Source: Solenopsis invicta (lineage: Eukaryota; Arthropoda; Insecta; Hymenoptera; Formicidae). From it: 64,000 nucleotides of DNA. The DNA lies in NCBI RefSeq assembly GCF_016802725.1, contig NC_052666.1:27681497-27745496 (forward strand), written 5' to 3'. Below are positions 23,472 through 34,736 of the stretch, piece after piece (within the stretch, counting starts at the first letter, position 1; every line of letters begins with the position of its first letter). Under the pieces are notes generated by a model. That model had not been told where the DNA came from. It saw only the letters and a list, made by a program, of their open reading frames with translations, and did not search any database. Both the position numbers and the translations under genes were made by a program.

Positions 23472-24990
23472 ATAACAGCGTCTTTTGTCCCCCTTGCTAC
23501 TTCTGATTTTTAGTCAAAGGGAAAGGCTCCCAATTAATCGCGCGATCCACACCAGTTCGTGTTCGTTGAATCATGATTCGAGGCTTCGGTATCACGCGCG
23601 ATTTATTCGAGAGAGCACTCTCCCTCCCGCGCACTTTCTCTTCGGAAGGGAAGTTTCTCGGTTCCATGGGGATTCCGGGACGGAGGCGCGTGTACCCTCG
23701 GGGGCTTTCGTGACCAGAACGCCGCGTCACCTCACCCTTCCGTCTTCCGCGCCGTCACCGCTCACCCCCCGCGCCCGCGTCCGCAAACTGGCGTGACACC
23801 CCCGGAGCCACGCCGCCGAGCTTGCAACGAGAATTTTGCCGAGGAGTTAACTGGATCCCGCGACGCCTACATTAAAGGCGAGGCGATGCTTCGGGAAAGC
23901 CGGGCGAGGTTCTTATCGACAGATCGCGCGATTAAACGAGGAGCGAATAATTCGACAGAAACGTTCATCTTCATCCTCTGTTTCGAAGGTACTATTAGAA
24001 AGCTTCCGCGATGTGACGGCTATAAAAAAAAAGCTTTAATCTAATTTCATGTATTTAAAGATGTATGCTCTATACAATCTCAAAAAGGTGACTTATATTA
24101 TTCAGAACGTAGCAACTTTGAAATTTAGTATGTATTTGGATTTTTCTTGAGATCACTATTGATTTTAACCGAGTAACGTTAAATTAAAAGCTTTTGGTAT
24201 CCTAAGATTTTAGTTATTGTTTACATATTTTTAGTTTTGTCGAATGTAACGATGTCAGACACGACTTTAGCAATTGGCAGCCGATGTGCGACGTTTCAAT
24301 GCTTACCTATATCTGAAATCTTACGACAGCTTAGTTTTTAATTAATATCTTTGATCGAAGTATTTTTATTTTTCGATCATACCTCCTTTTTACAATCTAT
24401 GAAGAAATTGCGAGTTAAACGTTCGTATAACTATACACGTTCTTTAAATCTTTAAGCGAAACTGTGTCGAAACGCCTAACGTATAAAATTTCTTTTACAC
24501 CATTGTTTCAACCATATTTTCGCACGCGAAGATCCTGTAATGTGATGCATGCGTGTTTAAAAATTTAAAGGAATATTCATTTTTTTATTTCTCCACAATG
24601 AAACGGAGCGCTGTACTGTAACAAATGCGGTAAGGGACGATAATAATTGCGAACTCTATACGCGTTAGCAATTTCTACACTTGTTTCGCTAAAAATATAG
24701 CTCGTGTCTCGGGAGGTTACGTGATGTTTTTAAGGTCGCCACCTAGTCGCACAAACAACGTTCACTGCCTGCAGCGAAACGTCGACGTGCATCACGAAGT
24801 CGAGCACCGCCAGGACAGGGGGTGGAGAGGGGGGGGGGAAACCAAACAGGATTACGGTGACGCGGCCGGATGAATCTAGCCGCGAGGCATTAGAATAATC
24901 ACGGAAGGTGGCAGTCAGATGTATTAATCGATACCGCCACCGACTGGTGTCTCATAAAAATTTCACACGACTGAAATGTCGCGTATCGCG
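23470..24990. other. Gene-free stretch
   Basis: 23.5-23.95 kb is CpG-rich with short overlapping open frames on both strands. 24.0-24.7 kb is AT-rich. A G-run is near 24.82-24.84 kb. No gene or repeat is recognised. Confidence 0.45.
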
Positions 24991-24991
24991 T

Positions 24992-25079
24992 GACGCGCGA
25001 AGAATACTTAACGATTAATTATTAATCCACGTTCATTAATGTGGATTAATAGTTAATCGTTAAGTATTCTTCGCACGTC
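24992..25079. repeat. Near-perfect hairpin with 39-bp arms
   Basis: The left arm 24992-25030 and right arm 25041-25079 are reverse complements with only two mismatches, around a 10-base loop (GTTCATTAAT). Interior anchors are GAAGAATACTTAACGATTAA and ATTAATCCAC. A stem this good is recent or constrained. It could be a tiny MITE, an RNA hairpin, or the duplicated end of an element to the right. On the minus strand the right arm also encodes the last ten residues of a 60-codon frame at 25053-25235, whose tail (DPEMRQRMIQQAVTRD) looks protein-like but is unrecognised. Confidence 0.8.
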
Positions 25080-25530
25080 TCTCGTTACAGCCTGCTGAAT
25101 CATGCGTTGCCTCATCTCTGGATCTTTCCACGTAGCCGTCTCTTCGTTTCTATTTTTTTTCTTTAAAAGAAACATTTGCGTTAGGTATGTTTGGGTATTG
25201 TTTGAAATTGACACTTTGTACACGCGATTTGACAATTTTGTCCTGCGAATTCCTTTTCTTTAAAAAATTTTGAGCACTGCAACTAGTTATAATTTATAAA
25301 CAATATAATTTATATACAATATTTTTTTGTATGAACAACCACATAAATTTCTAAAAATGTTAAAGTATACGTAAAAACTATTAAAAAATTTTTTACACTT
25401 ATAAAAAGTAATAAAAATTAATTTGGAAGTTTTGTAACCCAACGTATATAGAAAAAGTGCCGAAAAATAACGTGTGTTTTGATATGCACCATTTTTTAAT
25501 AGAATAAATCATATTAGATAACTTTGACTC
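25080..25530. other. AT-rich gene-free stretch
   Basis: Apart from the unrecognised minus-strand frame ending at the hairpin, this AT-rich stretch shows no gene or repeat. Confidence 0.45.
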
Positions 25531-25774
25531 TTAAGGTCTGCGCGCAATAGAGGAATATTAGATATTAGGAATAAGAATTAAAATTTGAGGATCAGTTTCC
25601 TCAACGAATACTATAAATAATAAGTTATGTTGTATCTTGTACGACACTATTTATGTCTTACGCTTTATTCGTATCCATTGTGCGTTACATTTAACATTCA
25701 TTGAGAAAACTGAAACTAAAATTTTAATTCTTATTCCTAATATCTTATATTCCTGTATTGTGTGCAGGTTCTTA
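25531..25774. mobile_element. ~240-bp MITE with ~53-bp terminal inverted repeats and TTA/TTA flanks
   Basis: The left end (AGGTCTGCGCGCAATAGAGG) and the reverse complement of the right end (GAACCTGCACACAATACAGG) lead into an almost identical block containing AGATATTAGGAATAAGAATT on both sides. TTA occurs immediately outside each end (25531-25533 and 25772-25774). That would be the target duplication expected of a Harbinger-like element; a TA duplication and Tc1/mariner origin cannot be excluded. There is no coding capacity. Confidence 0.7.
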
Positions 25775-25780
25775 TGTAAA

Positions 25781-26107
25781 GACACAATATAAATGATCAA
25801 AATACCTTATCAGTCATATTTATTGTGTAATTTTATGTACTTTTTTATGTTCACGAAACTGTACGCCGAATAAATTTTTGATCTTAAAACACAGTTTCAA
25901 GTTGAACAAGAAATAGTAATATTACTCTTAATGTTACTAATTAAATAATAATATTACTAATGTTAATTGAAAGTCATTTTAATAATAAATCATATTAACA
26001 AGCACTTACGTGATGTTCTTTTCTCTTAAAAAACTGTACATAATACACAATATCAGCACCAAAATCTAGCTGTAACCGATAAAGGATTTCGATTATTTAT
26101 ATGTGTC
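25781..26107. mobile_element. MITE copy 2 of the 9.5-kb family
   Basis: The ends GACACAATATAAAT and its partner GACACATATAAAT are inverted. The interior AGTTGAACAAGAAATA and CATTTTAATAATAAATCATA blocks match the copy at 9496-9759. This copy is longer (about 327 bp) because of AT-rich insertions. It begins only about six bases after the preceding MITE. Confidence 0.7.
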
Positions 26108-26166
26108 CTTTAAAGGAAATTTCTTGATGAAAGGATGTTGTTTTCAATTCTCCAAATGCCTTCTAA

Positions 26167-26168
<2 letters not shown>

Positions 26169-26220
<52 letters not shown>
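26169..26220. repeat. (TA)n microsatellite
   Basis: Uninterrupted TA run of about 26 units, followed by CACATATATATGTGTG. Confidence 0.95.
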
Positions 26221-26228
<8 letters not shown>

Positions 26229-28771
26229 TATGTGTGTAATATTTACTGACGTAAACGATGGTGATATTATCACGGGAATAAAAACTCGCACGAAAGATTT
26301 ATCTCGTTGAACGAATAATCGTCGAGAGGGTGGCGGACACCGGGGCAGCACGCGACAGCGAAAGGAGGAATTACCGCCTGACTTATTATCCTCTTTCAAC
26401 GGAGCACGAATTCGCATGCGGCGCGCATTTTCGCGCGACGTTCCCCGCGAGACAATTTTTCGCGGTGGCGATTCGTCCCGCGTGCATAATGTTCGCGGAG
26501 GCACGACTGGCGAAATTGTCCCCTGGGCACACACCGGCGCGGCGCGGCGGCGGCGTATATCTCGTTACACCGGCCGCCGGATATATCCCTCGAACGGAGT
26601 GCGTCCAAAGATCCTCCACTCTCGGCTCTGCCTTCCTCCCTTTCTCCCCCCGGTTCCCCTCTATCGCGATCTCACCCTTCTGCACCGGCGTCGCCCCTAC
26701 CGAGCGCTCGTTTTCCTCCGTAAGCGCGGAACGTTTGCGAGCGGCTGCGGAACGCCGGCAATAAATTTATCCCGGCACGCAATAATATTTGTGCCGGGCG
26801 CGGGAATATACCGGTGCCGCCCACACCGACGCGAGGATATTCCCCGCACACGCGTACGCGTACGCGTGTGCGTGCGTACGTGTAGCACGGCGCGTCGACG
26901 ATGGAACGAACGCGCGCGATAACGATAACACCGCTCGGCCACCGCGTGTGTACTCGCCCTCGAAAGCGAGCGCGCAGCACGCGCGTGCATTGTGGCGTGC
27001 ATCTCATCGCTGCACGCAACGACGCCGGATACACGAGCGCGCTCGCGCTCGCGCGCGCGTGTGTGCGTGTGTCCGTGTGCGAGCGGATGGTACGCTGCAC
27101 GCGTGTGTACGTGCCAATAGGGGAAGTTGTTTGGGGATGGCGATTTTTTTAAAAAACTATCGATATTCCCATTTATTTAAATACGCTCGGGGCAGAATCG
27201 ACGAATATCGTTGAAAGGTATCGGCACCAGGCCGATACCCATAGATATCGCCGGATGGCCATGAGACTTAATTACGAATGAAAAAAACTAAAAATAATGC
27301 GGTTTGTTTTCGAGAGAATGTCGGTATATAAAAATTGTCACCTCAAACCGCTGACAATCGCTCAAAGTGCAACGGATTATTTGCTGCTGCGCGAAGACGC
27401 GGCCACGGTGTGACGGCATGCCTCGCAATTCGTTCCGTCCAACTTCGGTCGCTGACGCGAAGTTATTTCCGAGGATCATCTGCTTGCGAGAGAGGCAGGC
27501 TGGATTATTGATTGGCGGAGGAGGGCCTTGAATTTTTTACACGCGGAAAGCGAAGGCGCAGGGCGGCACGGTCGCGCGCGTTCGATTTAGGGATGCTTAA
27601 ATTTCATAGAGCACCGATGGTACTCGTTCGCGGAGGTGGTCTCAATAATTTTCGGCGGCTTCAACAACTCGTCGGCGAGCGATTTATCGATTTGCGCCTC
27701 GCGATGATTAGCACGGTACATTCGCGTTGGCGTTCTAATCACGAACGCGATATGTACGGGGGAATAAATAGACTCATCATTTGTCTTTAATATTGATTTT
27801 ATTCTTCTTGGAATAAGGTTGTACAATTCTAAAATAGTGCAATTTTATATTATTCTGCTGCACAACAGTTCAAGAGATGTCGGGGCATACTAAAGAAATA
27901 TTGAAGTAGAAAATCTATTTTTTATTTCACCTTTCAAAATTGATCACAGTGACTCGATGATATTTAAGGCAATTACATTGAAAAAAAGAAACGTTCAAGT
28001 TTTGAAGAACAGGGCAATTTTTCGCAAAATAATGTGGGAAGCAAGTTTCTTTCTCCATTCTCACTTATGTAATCAACTGAAAAACATTTTTGCTAGAAGG
28101 ATAGTTTAAGCGTTCAAGACTGATCAAGCATTACATGACAATTGCATTACATGACCTTAATTCAGACAAAGATAAAATCTGTATTAAAAATAAATAGTGA
28201 ATTAATCTGTTATATTAAGAAAAAAAAGCAGCGTATTTAGGTGTGCACATTATTTCGTCCATCCCCTGCATGTCTTTATTGTGGGGTATCGACGAAGCTT
28301 TTGGATTCACGTGAAACGAACGAACGAGTGTTCGCACACGCGGCGCGTGACCATTTTCATTTCGAGTTTCAGTAGGTCGCCGTCGGTCGACCGCGAGCTA
28401 AACCGGGAACAAAAGAGCGATGGTAAACTGGTCGAACGGTCGGATGTGCTTTGGGACGCGGGCGCGAGACGCGCGTGTTATCGCGCATTAATCGGTGTGT
28501 GAGAGAGAAAGAGAAAGAGCCAGGGCTCTACCGGCCAGGAATCGCGCGGCCAGCCCGGAGGAAAGCTCGTAAATGATGTAAACGCCCCGCGCGACGAGCA
28601 GCCGGCAGGCTCTTTACGCAAAAAAAAAAGTGTCTTGCAAGATAAATGTTCCAGTGACCACACACGTCCCTGTAGCCGGACACTAATGTGTAAACTTATT
28701 ATTATTAATGTATTTTTATTATAATTAAAAGAATTAGTATAATTTTCAAATGCTTAAACATATTTATGAAG
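26221..28771. other. Gene-free stretch with a CpG-rich, Z-DNA-prone core
   Basis: 26.3-27.15 kb is CpG-rich with overlapping low-information open frames on both strands. It includes a perfect 28-bp palindrome at 26845-26872 (CGCACACGCGTACG and its complement), and alternating CG/TG near 27.03-27.10 kb. A perfect 9-bp stem hairpin (GGTATCGGC ... GCCGATACC) is at 27217-27239. 27.5-27.8 kb and 28.28-28.63 kb are moderately GC-rich. No gene is supported. Confidence 0.45.
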
Positions 28772-28857
28772 TACGAGGGTTATTCGGAAAGTAAGCTCCG
28801 AAACAAATATGGAAAGGAAATAAGAAATCGGACCTTACTTTCCGAATAACCCTCGTA
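28772..28857. mobile_element. Very short mariner-like MITE (~82 bp between TA sites)
   Basis: The first 30 bases from the left TA (starting TACGAGGGTTATTCGGAAAG) and the reverse complement of the right end differ at only one position. TA at 28772-28773 and 28856-28857 is the target duplication expected of Tc1/mariner elements. Only about 24 bp lie between the repeats, so this is almost two bare termini. The near-identity of the ends suggests recent mobilisation by a related transposase. Confidence 0.8.
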
Positions 28858-29340
28858 GGTCATTATAGATATTATAAAAAATTAACGTTCAAAAAAAAAT
28901 TAGTTTGTTAAACAGCTAAGATCAAGGTTATATTTTAATGATGTCCTTACAATTTTTTTTTTAAGAAATATCGTTAATTTGTTAAGACAATATTTATTTT
29001 ATTTTTGTATTTAAATGTTATAAATTATTCAACACATTATTCAAGTTGAATAAACGAAAGAGAAAGTAATTATAAAAATATTTTAAAATATTTTAGATTT
29101 CATAACATTGGCTCTGCATCGTTAGATGGCCGGTCACATTTACCTTAATGCCGTGGTAAAATTTTGATCGCGTTGCGGAGAAGGATTTGCATCTGTAACA
29201 GCACTTTCGTTTCCGATGGCCGGCAGAGTTTTACGAGCGACTACAGGTAGCTCGCGGTTATCTAATCGTAACGCAATAGCACTCGTATTTCTCGCAGAAT
29301 TTTAATAATTCTCGGCTGTGGAAAAGTATTTCATCTCTAT
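28858..29340. other. AT-rich gene-free stretch
   Basis: No gene or repeat is recognised. Confidence 0.45.
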
Positions 29341-30228
29341 TCCGCGTTATCTCGAGGACATTTTAGGAGAGAGTTGCTCAAATTCACATCACTTAAGCTA
29401 TTTTTTATTATATTTTTTTTTTGGTGTTTTGGTTGTAAATCAAGATTCGAAATTACAGCTCGGTGTTTCAGTCATCTATTATTACACGTTAAATCTTTCA
29501 GTAATAATAAATTAATTTGTTATAAGCTTTTCTGTGACATGCTGCGAAAGGTGTGATTTAAAAAAAGCGGTTACCTGAAGCGTACCTGTAGTCTTTTAAA
29601 TCGTATCGTCTTCGAAAATATCGAATTTATGAATTAAATATCAAATTATGAATTAATGTAATTAAAAATATAAAAAATTATAAAAACTAATTTATTTTAT
29701 TAATATTATAATTGATCGAAAAAACGATTAAATATTCAAGAATTAATAAATAACAATAACAATGAAAAAAGTAAAAAATAAAACTGGTTCGAATTTAGTT
29801 TTGTAATTGATTTATTTTCATTCATAGCAATTACTAGTTTTACTATTATTACGTATCAATCTATATTAGTATTATTTTTTTATAATAAAATTTGTGGTGA
29901 TACGAATTAGGAAACTTGATAGAGTTTATAAAAATATTAATTTAATTTTTATACTTATTGTAAATATGTATATACAATCAATGTAAAATATTCTTCTTTT
30001 ATATGAAAGTATAACAATTCAAAATAAAATTGCATAATTACGTTGTTATCAGCTATATAAGTCGATGAAAAATTGACATCGGATGTACTTGATTTTCTGA
30101 AATGCCGATAGCGTGCGCAAAACAAAAATGAAACCTGTTAAATTTTTTTTCTATATTACTTATTCCTTATATTACTGTTTTTGTTACTAAATGTTGCTTA
30201 TATGAAATAAATATGTAAAATATTGAAC
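29340..30228 (-). mobile_element. 0.8-kb dispersed repeat family, copy 2 (inverted)
   Basis: The reverse complement is colinear with 13822-14606 over essentially its whole length. Shared features include the TTTCTAAGT-flanked block GAAAATCAAGTACATCCGATG (written on the minus strand), the ATTCGTATCACCACAAATTT block, and the GCAGCATGTCACAGAAAAG block. It also shares GACTACAGGTACGCTT with copy 3 at 58.77 kb. On the + strand of this copy, FVVIRIRKLDRVYKNIN corresponds to the minus-strand peptide of copy 1. The frame is interrupted elsewhere. Net length is about 100 bp greater than copy 1. Confidence 0.6.
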
Positions 30229-32250
30229 AAATACGCTTCAGGAGATCCGTACACATTGTGCAACTTTTCTCTACTCGTTGGCACCGGTCAGACTTAATCG
30301 CACGTAAATTCCCAAACAACCGAGCACGAGGGAGTGACAATAGAGAGGAGGAGAGGGACGATCACGGCGAGATCGAAGCGCAGTAAATTTGGCGGACGGC
30401 CAAAGGAAACACCCGATCCTGCCCGGGCGGCCGCATTTTCATCTCCTCGAAGTGGCGCGCGAGAACGAGAACTTTTTTTTTCTTAAGTTCTATCCGCAAC
30501 TCTTCACCGCGGCAGACCGCAATTCGAATGAATGTTTAAAGCTGGAGTCTAGCTGGATGTATAAGCGCGCGCGAGCTGTATTTAGGGTACTGCGCGCGCG
30601 GCTTCAATTTTCTATTCCGTAAGGAAATATCGCGAACCGCCATTTTGCAAACGACCTAGAAGAGCATTTCAGAGAAAAGTAGAACTTGCATTAATTATTA
30701 TGAACAAATGTTACAACTATTCAATATTTCAAACGTGTGGCAGATGAAACGCAATCATCTATCACGTAATTATTTTTTATTATCGTTCATATGATCGTCA
30801 CTGGAAAAAAAAACAATAGCTCACACTCGTGCAATGATGACTGCTTGTCGACAGCACACCCTATACTCGTACGGTTTCATGCGGTTAATTCCTCGGCGCG
30901 AGCTATGCGCGCCGTTCATTCCTGGATCGTCGTCCATAAAATTCTAATACCAGCGCGGTGCACGCCGGCTGAATTCAGGGTGGAAGCTCGACTTTTAAGG
31001 AACGCGCGCGGTCGGTCGGGTCGCGAGTTGTATATCGGGGTCTCGGGCTTTCCTGGAGTATACCCATAAATACGCGCGCATATGCGCGCACGTGAGGTCC
31101 GCCCGACCAGCTAACCCCGCCGCCGCCACCTGCTTTCACCCTTCGCCCTCGCTCTGGCTCCCTTCGCACCCCCGACCCTGTCTCGCCCTTTGCTCCCGAT
31201 CCCACGTTCCGTGCCCCCCCCCTCCCCTCTCCGGCAGCCTGATGAGTCCTCCTCTTACTCGAATGCAGGTGGCGAAATGGCAATTAAGCTCGCGAGAGCT
31301 ACGGACCTCTCTTGTTTCGACTACCCTCCGGCTCCCCTGCCCGCGCCACCACTCGCACCGCGCAACCTCTCGTTTCTCGGAGGAAACGAAACTGCCGGAA
31401 ACGCCAACCCCCCGGCAACCCTCTCCCCGACCGCCTCCTCCTTTCAACCTAGAAAAGTTTCAGCGCGTTCAGATCTCCGGTGCACTCGAGCGCACTGATT
31501 GGCCGCAGTACCGCTGCGCGAAGACGAAGGATCGATCTTTTCTCTCGCTCGTCGCGTCGAAATTCGCGCGCGTTATTACCGATATAACACCACTGCTAAT
31601 TTGTATTAATACACGCGGGATGTCGTTAAGAGAGCCGTAGAAAATTCAGGAAGAAAGAGACGTGTTATATTTTACTTTTAAAACGCAAAGAACAAACGCG
31701 TCGAAACGGAAAATCAAAGAGCGAGCCAAAGTAGGAGAAATTATTTTTTACGAAGTAAACTGTGCCACTTGTACTCTACTGCAGCTTCACTCGTCAATTC
31801 TGAGACGAAGAGAAACGTGCTGAAGCAAAAATAAGATATCGACAATGAACAAAATTAAAACGAGAGTTTTGGGCCCGACACGTCAAATTGAGCTCATGAC
31901 AATTATCTCTATTGTTAGTCTATGTCTAACCCCGTTATTGATGTCGATGTTAAAATGAACGATTCTAGCAATTTATATATACTATATATAGCTATGGTTA
32001 TAAATCCGAATGAGCTGGTTACTTTATCCTATATCGGAAGTTTTTCGCGGCTGTGGGTCACGCAGGAAGCCGCCGACAAAGCGCACGACATCGTGCAGGA
32101 GATCTCCATTAGCAGCTTCGATTAAGGGTAGAGGTAGGTGGAGGGTGAGCAGGAAGTAGAGCGGCAGGGAGGATAATTAGCTGTCCGTGCCGCTCGCTTT
32201 GCCGCGGCGTCGCGCGCTTCCGGACGCAACGTTAAAGAGTAATAAGGCGG
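30229..32250. other. Gene-free stretch with a C-rich island
   Basis: 30.3-31.6 kb is GC-rich, with 31.1-31.45 kb strongly C-rich on the + strand and Pro/Ser/Arg open frames on both strands. 31.65-32.0 kb is AT-richer. A short GC3-rich run at about 32040-32124 reads FSRLWVTQEAADKAHDIVQE to a stop, but its reverse strand is also open and no splice context supports it. No gene is called. Confidence 0.4.
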
Positions 32251-32254
32251 GGGC

Positions 32255-32990
32255 GTGCTCGCGCTTTGTGAAAGGAAAGAAGAAGAAGAGGAAGAAGAGG
32301 AGAAAAAAAGGCGAGAAGGAAGGAAGGAGAGAGGAAGGCCCGGCGACCAGGGAGCACGTCAAAGTTCTTCCGCGAAGCGCGGGGGCAAAAGAGGAGGGAA
32401 AAAGAAAGAAGAGAAGGAGAGCGCGGGAAGGACAAGAAGAGGACGAGGAGCGAGAAGAAGAAAAAGAACGAGAAGTATCGGGAGAGAAGAGAGAGGAGGA
32501 CGACTCGACGTCGTAGAGACGACGAAGCCGAAGCGCCGGATAGGAGAGAAGTGATGAGGAGCGTGAGGAGAAAGAGAGAGAGAAATAGTGAGTAAGAGAG
32601 AGGGGAAAGGAGAGAGAGGAAAGGCGGCGAGAAGCCAAGGAGGACTCTTCGGGGACCGGAGACGACGGCGGGCAAAAAACGAGCAAAACGGAAGCGAGGG
32701 AACCCGACTCGAGCTCTCTGCCTGCCTTTGCCTTACCTTGCCCTACCCGTCTCGCCTCGCCTCTCCTCGTCTTCGTCTTTGCCTCGCCTCGCTTCGCCTC
32801 CCCTCGTCTGTGCCTGCCAGCTCGCCACGAGACGGCAAACACGCCCGAGCTTAAGCTTCGTTCTCATGCCAACGCGGCTGCACGCCTCCACCGTCTTCTT
32901 GGTCGTCGTCTTTCTTTTTACCCTCGCTAACCTGAACCCCGGTCCTTCCCTCTCTCGCCGCTTCGGTCTCGTCTTTCGTTGCCACGCTCT
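32255..32990. repeat. Purine-rich tract switching to pyrimidine-rich tract
   Basis: The + strand is dominated by A and G from about 32262 to 32705 (GAAGAAGAGG-type runs) and then by C and T from about 32715 to 32985 (GCCTTGCC/CTCGCCTC-type runs). Long open frames on both strands are Lys/Arg/Glu or Ser/Leu/Phe low complexity, so I reject coding. Such polarity switches can fold back or form triplexes, and are also seen around bidirectional 5' ends. Confidence 0.65.
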
Positions 32991-34215
32991 CGCAAGAGAG
33001 CCATTCCGATCTCCCGCTGCTCCTCGCCTCATCCGAACGCGCGTGCGAACGCAGCAGAAACGATTTGACGAGATCTCATCTCTTTATAATTCTCTCACGT
33101 TCAATTTCTGAATAATTAACTGTGACACGAAATTACGTTGGTACATAATACAAACTGTATCTAATTTTAAACAATAATAAGTGAAAATCTAAATTATCTA
33201 GATTTTCTTATACATTTTAGGAAAACATTTTTTTTTCTGTATCTCAACTCGTCAGTTTTTCATCAAGTTTTCGTATTTTTCAGACATTAGGTCGTTCTTT
33301 TATCAGCATCCATTGTCTCATAGTCGTGTCGTTTGATGTACACCCTGTACACAGTCTCTGTTCCAATATCTCAATATCCTTCACCGCGACGCGTGCGGTT
33401 GAACGCGTGCTCGGCAAAGGATATTATTAGGAATGATAAGTGCAGAGAGGATTCCCGAGCCGGAAATAGACACGCGGATCCGTATGTACTCAGGCGGACT
33501 ATCGTTTCTTTTTTTTTTCGCGACGTCGGCGATACGAGACGCGCGCGCGAAATCGTAATATAAGAGCGCATCGCGTGATAAGTCGGCCGATCCCGAACGT
33601 AATTATTTATCGCGAGTCTCAGTCAACTCGTTGTCAGTAAAACGAATTACAGATGTCTTCTTGTGCATTTCGCATTCCCATTTAAAATACTAACACAATA
33701 ACTTTGTAGATTTAGCGTCAAACGTTGAAAAAAAATTTTTGATTTGTCGTCGAAAGTCGAAATGTTTCAAATAGCTGTTTTTAAGTAATGAACTTTTCAT
33801 AACGAACGCCAATACAAAGGAGTCAATCTCTATTTGAATAATATGTAGGCGTTCACATATAAACTCGAATGCATTTGTGAATCTTTGTGCGGGATGCGAA
33901 TAGAATTAAAATCGTGCACACGTGTACATATAAAATTAAAGCCGTACACGTGCATATTTCACTAAATAGAGGATAACATTCGCGATACACTCCCCTGCGG
34001 GGAGAGTCAAATATCCTCAAGGCGGACGCCCACGGGGACGAGCCCGCTATACTCGTTTCCGCGTATGGCACCATATCGTTATCAACAATTAACAATTGCG
34101 CGGCGATCGGGGCCGCAATCGCGCATGCACGCACAATCGCAAGCCGCGGATTAATTAATGAGGGGAGCTTTTGCCGTTCGACGCGCACACGCGAGTGCAT
34201 ATATTGGCGGCAGCA

Positions 34216-34247
<32 letters not shown>

Positions 34248-34467
34248 ATGGCAGCGGGTTGATCCTGAGCTATCGCACGCGCGATAGGCGGCCTGACCTG
34301 GACCGCTGCCGTGCCTCCCGGCGCCGAGCGTCGCGCCTCCCGTCCGCCCGATCCGTCCGCGTAATCCGCTTCTGGCATCACGAGTTATGTGCCATACCGT
34401 CGACAGCCCTCGGCTTAAGCCCGACAACGCACACGCCGCGTGCGAAAACGAGAGAGGCGGAGTGACT

Positions 34468-34502
<35 letters not shown>

Positions 34503-34736
34503 ATGCCGAAATATCGCTCCCAGTAAAATCGCGAGCGTTCGTGCGCCGTAAAGCTTCGTATCCGTGATAACTCTACTTCCTGTGTAGTACTATCTTAGAA
34601 AGTCTACTACATAATTGGAGCCACGTTCGTAATACTGTAATTTCGTTAGAACGCGGAAATTAGAGCGCATGTAGAGCGTTTTTAAATTCGTACTTTTAGG
34701 GATACAGCGTATCTTCATCTATAATCTCATTTCTGA
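32990..34736. other. Gene-free stretch with GGC and GA microsatellites
   Basis: 33.1-33.35 kb and 33.65-34.0 kb are AT-rich. (GGC)n lies at about 34206-34247 and (GA)n at about 34471-34499. No gene is supported; the poly-Ala and poly-Pro open frames come from the GGC run. Confidence 0.5.

Noticed and set aside
31922..32125. 67-codon frame with a GC3-rich tail
   Set aside because: The opposite strand is also open over the same stretch, there is no good acceptor, and the peptide is unrecognised.
32177..32842. 221-codon minus-strand frame
   Set aside because: It is Ser/Leu/Phe low complexity, being the complement of the GA-rich tract.
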